64,000 bases of DNA from Trifolium pratense (lineage: Eukaryota > Streptophyta > Magnoliopsida > Fabales > Fabaceae). The first letter of the stretch is position 1, and every line of letters starts with the position of its first letter. Below, one piece after another: positions 63,687 to 64,000 of the stretch. The stretch is taken from contig NC_060059.1 of assembly GCF_020283565.1 (NCBI RefSeq), positions 5,835,501-5,899,500 of the forward strand. The letters are read 5' to 3'. The translations under genes were made by a program, and so were the position numbers. The notes under the pieces were generated by a model. It was not told the origin of the DNA. It saw only the letters and a list, made by a program, of their open reading frames with translations, and made no database searches.

Positions 63687-64000
63687 TCTGAAGGAAAGAG
63701 GGATGTTATGTTTGCGTTTTTATAATTTTTTGTTAATGGAATTTGGTTCAGAATTCAGATAGTGATACTTTCTTAACTTTATTTAAGAGCCTATTTTTGA
63801 TTAGGAAATGGAATTCTGTCGGAGATGTTCCTTCCTGCATTTTTGCTATTGTGAACGTTTTTGTTGATTTTATGAATTTTAGCTATTTTGTGAGGCAAAA
63901 AAAAAAGTGTAGGCTACCAATAACAACAGGACATTAAAATAGAACAAGTTCTTCTCCATTTTCATTTCAATTCTAACATTACAAATTGATTTGAAATATA

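Overview
The window is nuclear DNA of a flowering plant, most likely a papilionoid legume of the Medicago/Trifolium/Pisum kind. The evidence is GT-AG introns throughout, AT-rich intergenic DNA full of small transposons and SINEs, a plastidial phosphoglucomutase that reads like the pea protein, and plant-only families (class III peroxidase, MIKC MADS-box, DUF3741/DUF4378). There is no operon structure, CRISPR array, rRNA gene or true tRNA gene.

Layout. 1-1691 (-): gag and start of protease of a Ty3/gypsy LTR retrotransposon that runs off the left edge. 3890-8855 (-): plastidial phosphoglucomutase in 22 exons, 628 aa, including one GC-AG intron. 10344-13220: a non-autonomous Helitron with an internally repeated body. 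14265-18930 (-): plant O-fucosyltransferase-family glycosyltransferase, 9 exons, 511 aa, with a hAT-type MITE in an intron. 19459-20136: non-autonomous hAT element with a perfect 8-bp target duplication. 20150-25735: repeat-rich stretch (RNase-H-like pseudogene, (TA)n, foldback element, two hairpin-ended MITEs, a Stowaway-like MITE, a young SINE). 25920-29499 (+): MIKC-type MADS-box gene, 8 exons, 245 aa. 32516-35455 (+): fructokinase, 7 exons, 341 aa. 36748-39751 (+): 252-aa coiled-coil protein, 7 exons. 39752-46102: gene-poor. 46103-48383 (-): 671-aa DUF3741/DUF4378 (TRM/LONGIFOLIA-like) protein. 48384-57659: gene-poor, with a second SINE and an RNase-H-like relic. 57660-59414 (+): 2-oxoglutarate/Fe(II) oxygenase of prolyl 4-hydroxylase type. 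60536-62279 (-): class III peroxidase with a Mutator-type MITE in intron 1. 63366-63686 (+): pseudogene of ribosomal protein eL6.

The genes are independent transcription units. Phosphoglucomutase and fructokinase both belong to hexose/starch metabolism, but nothing suggests a functional cluster. All exon models were made by eye; for every multi-exon gene the joined exons keep one reading frame and end on one stop codon. I found no clearly new biological system. The most informative signals are the transposable elements with exact target-site duplications (hAT, Mutator-type MITE, two SINEs), the Helitron with its odd internal architecture, the GC-AG intron, and a recent SINE insertion just upstream of the MADS-box gene.
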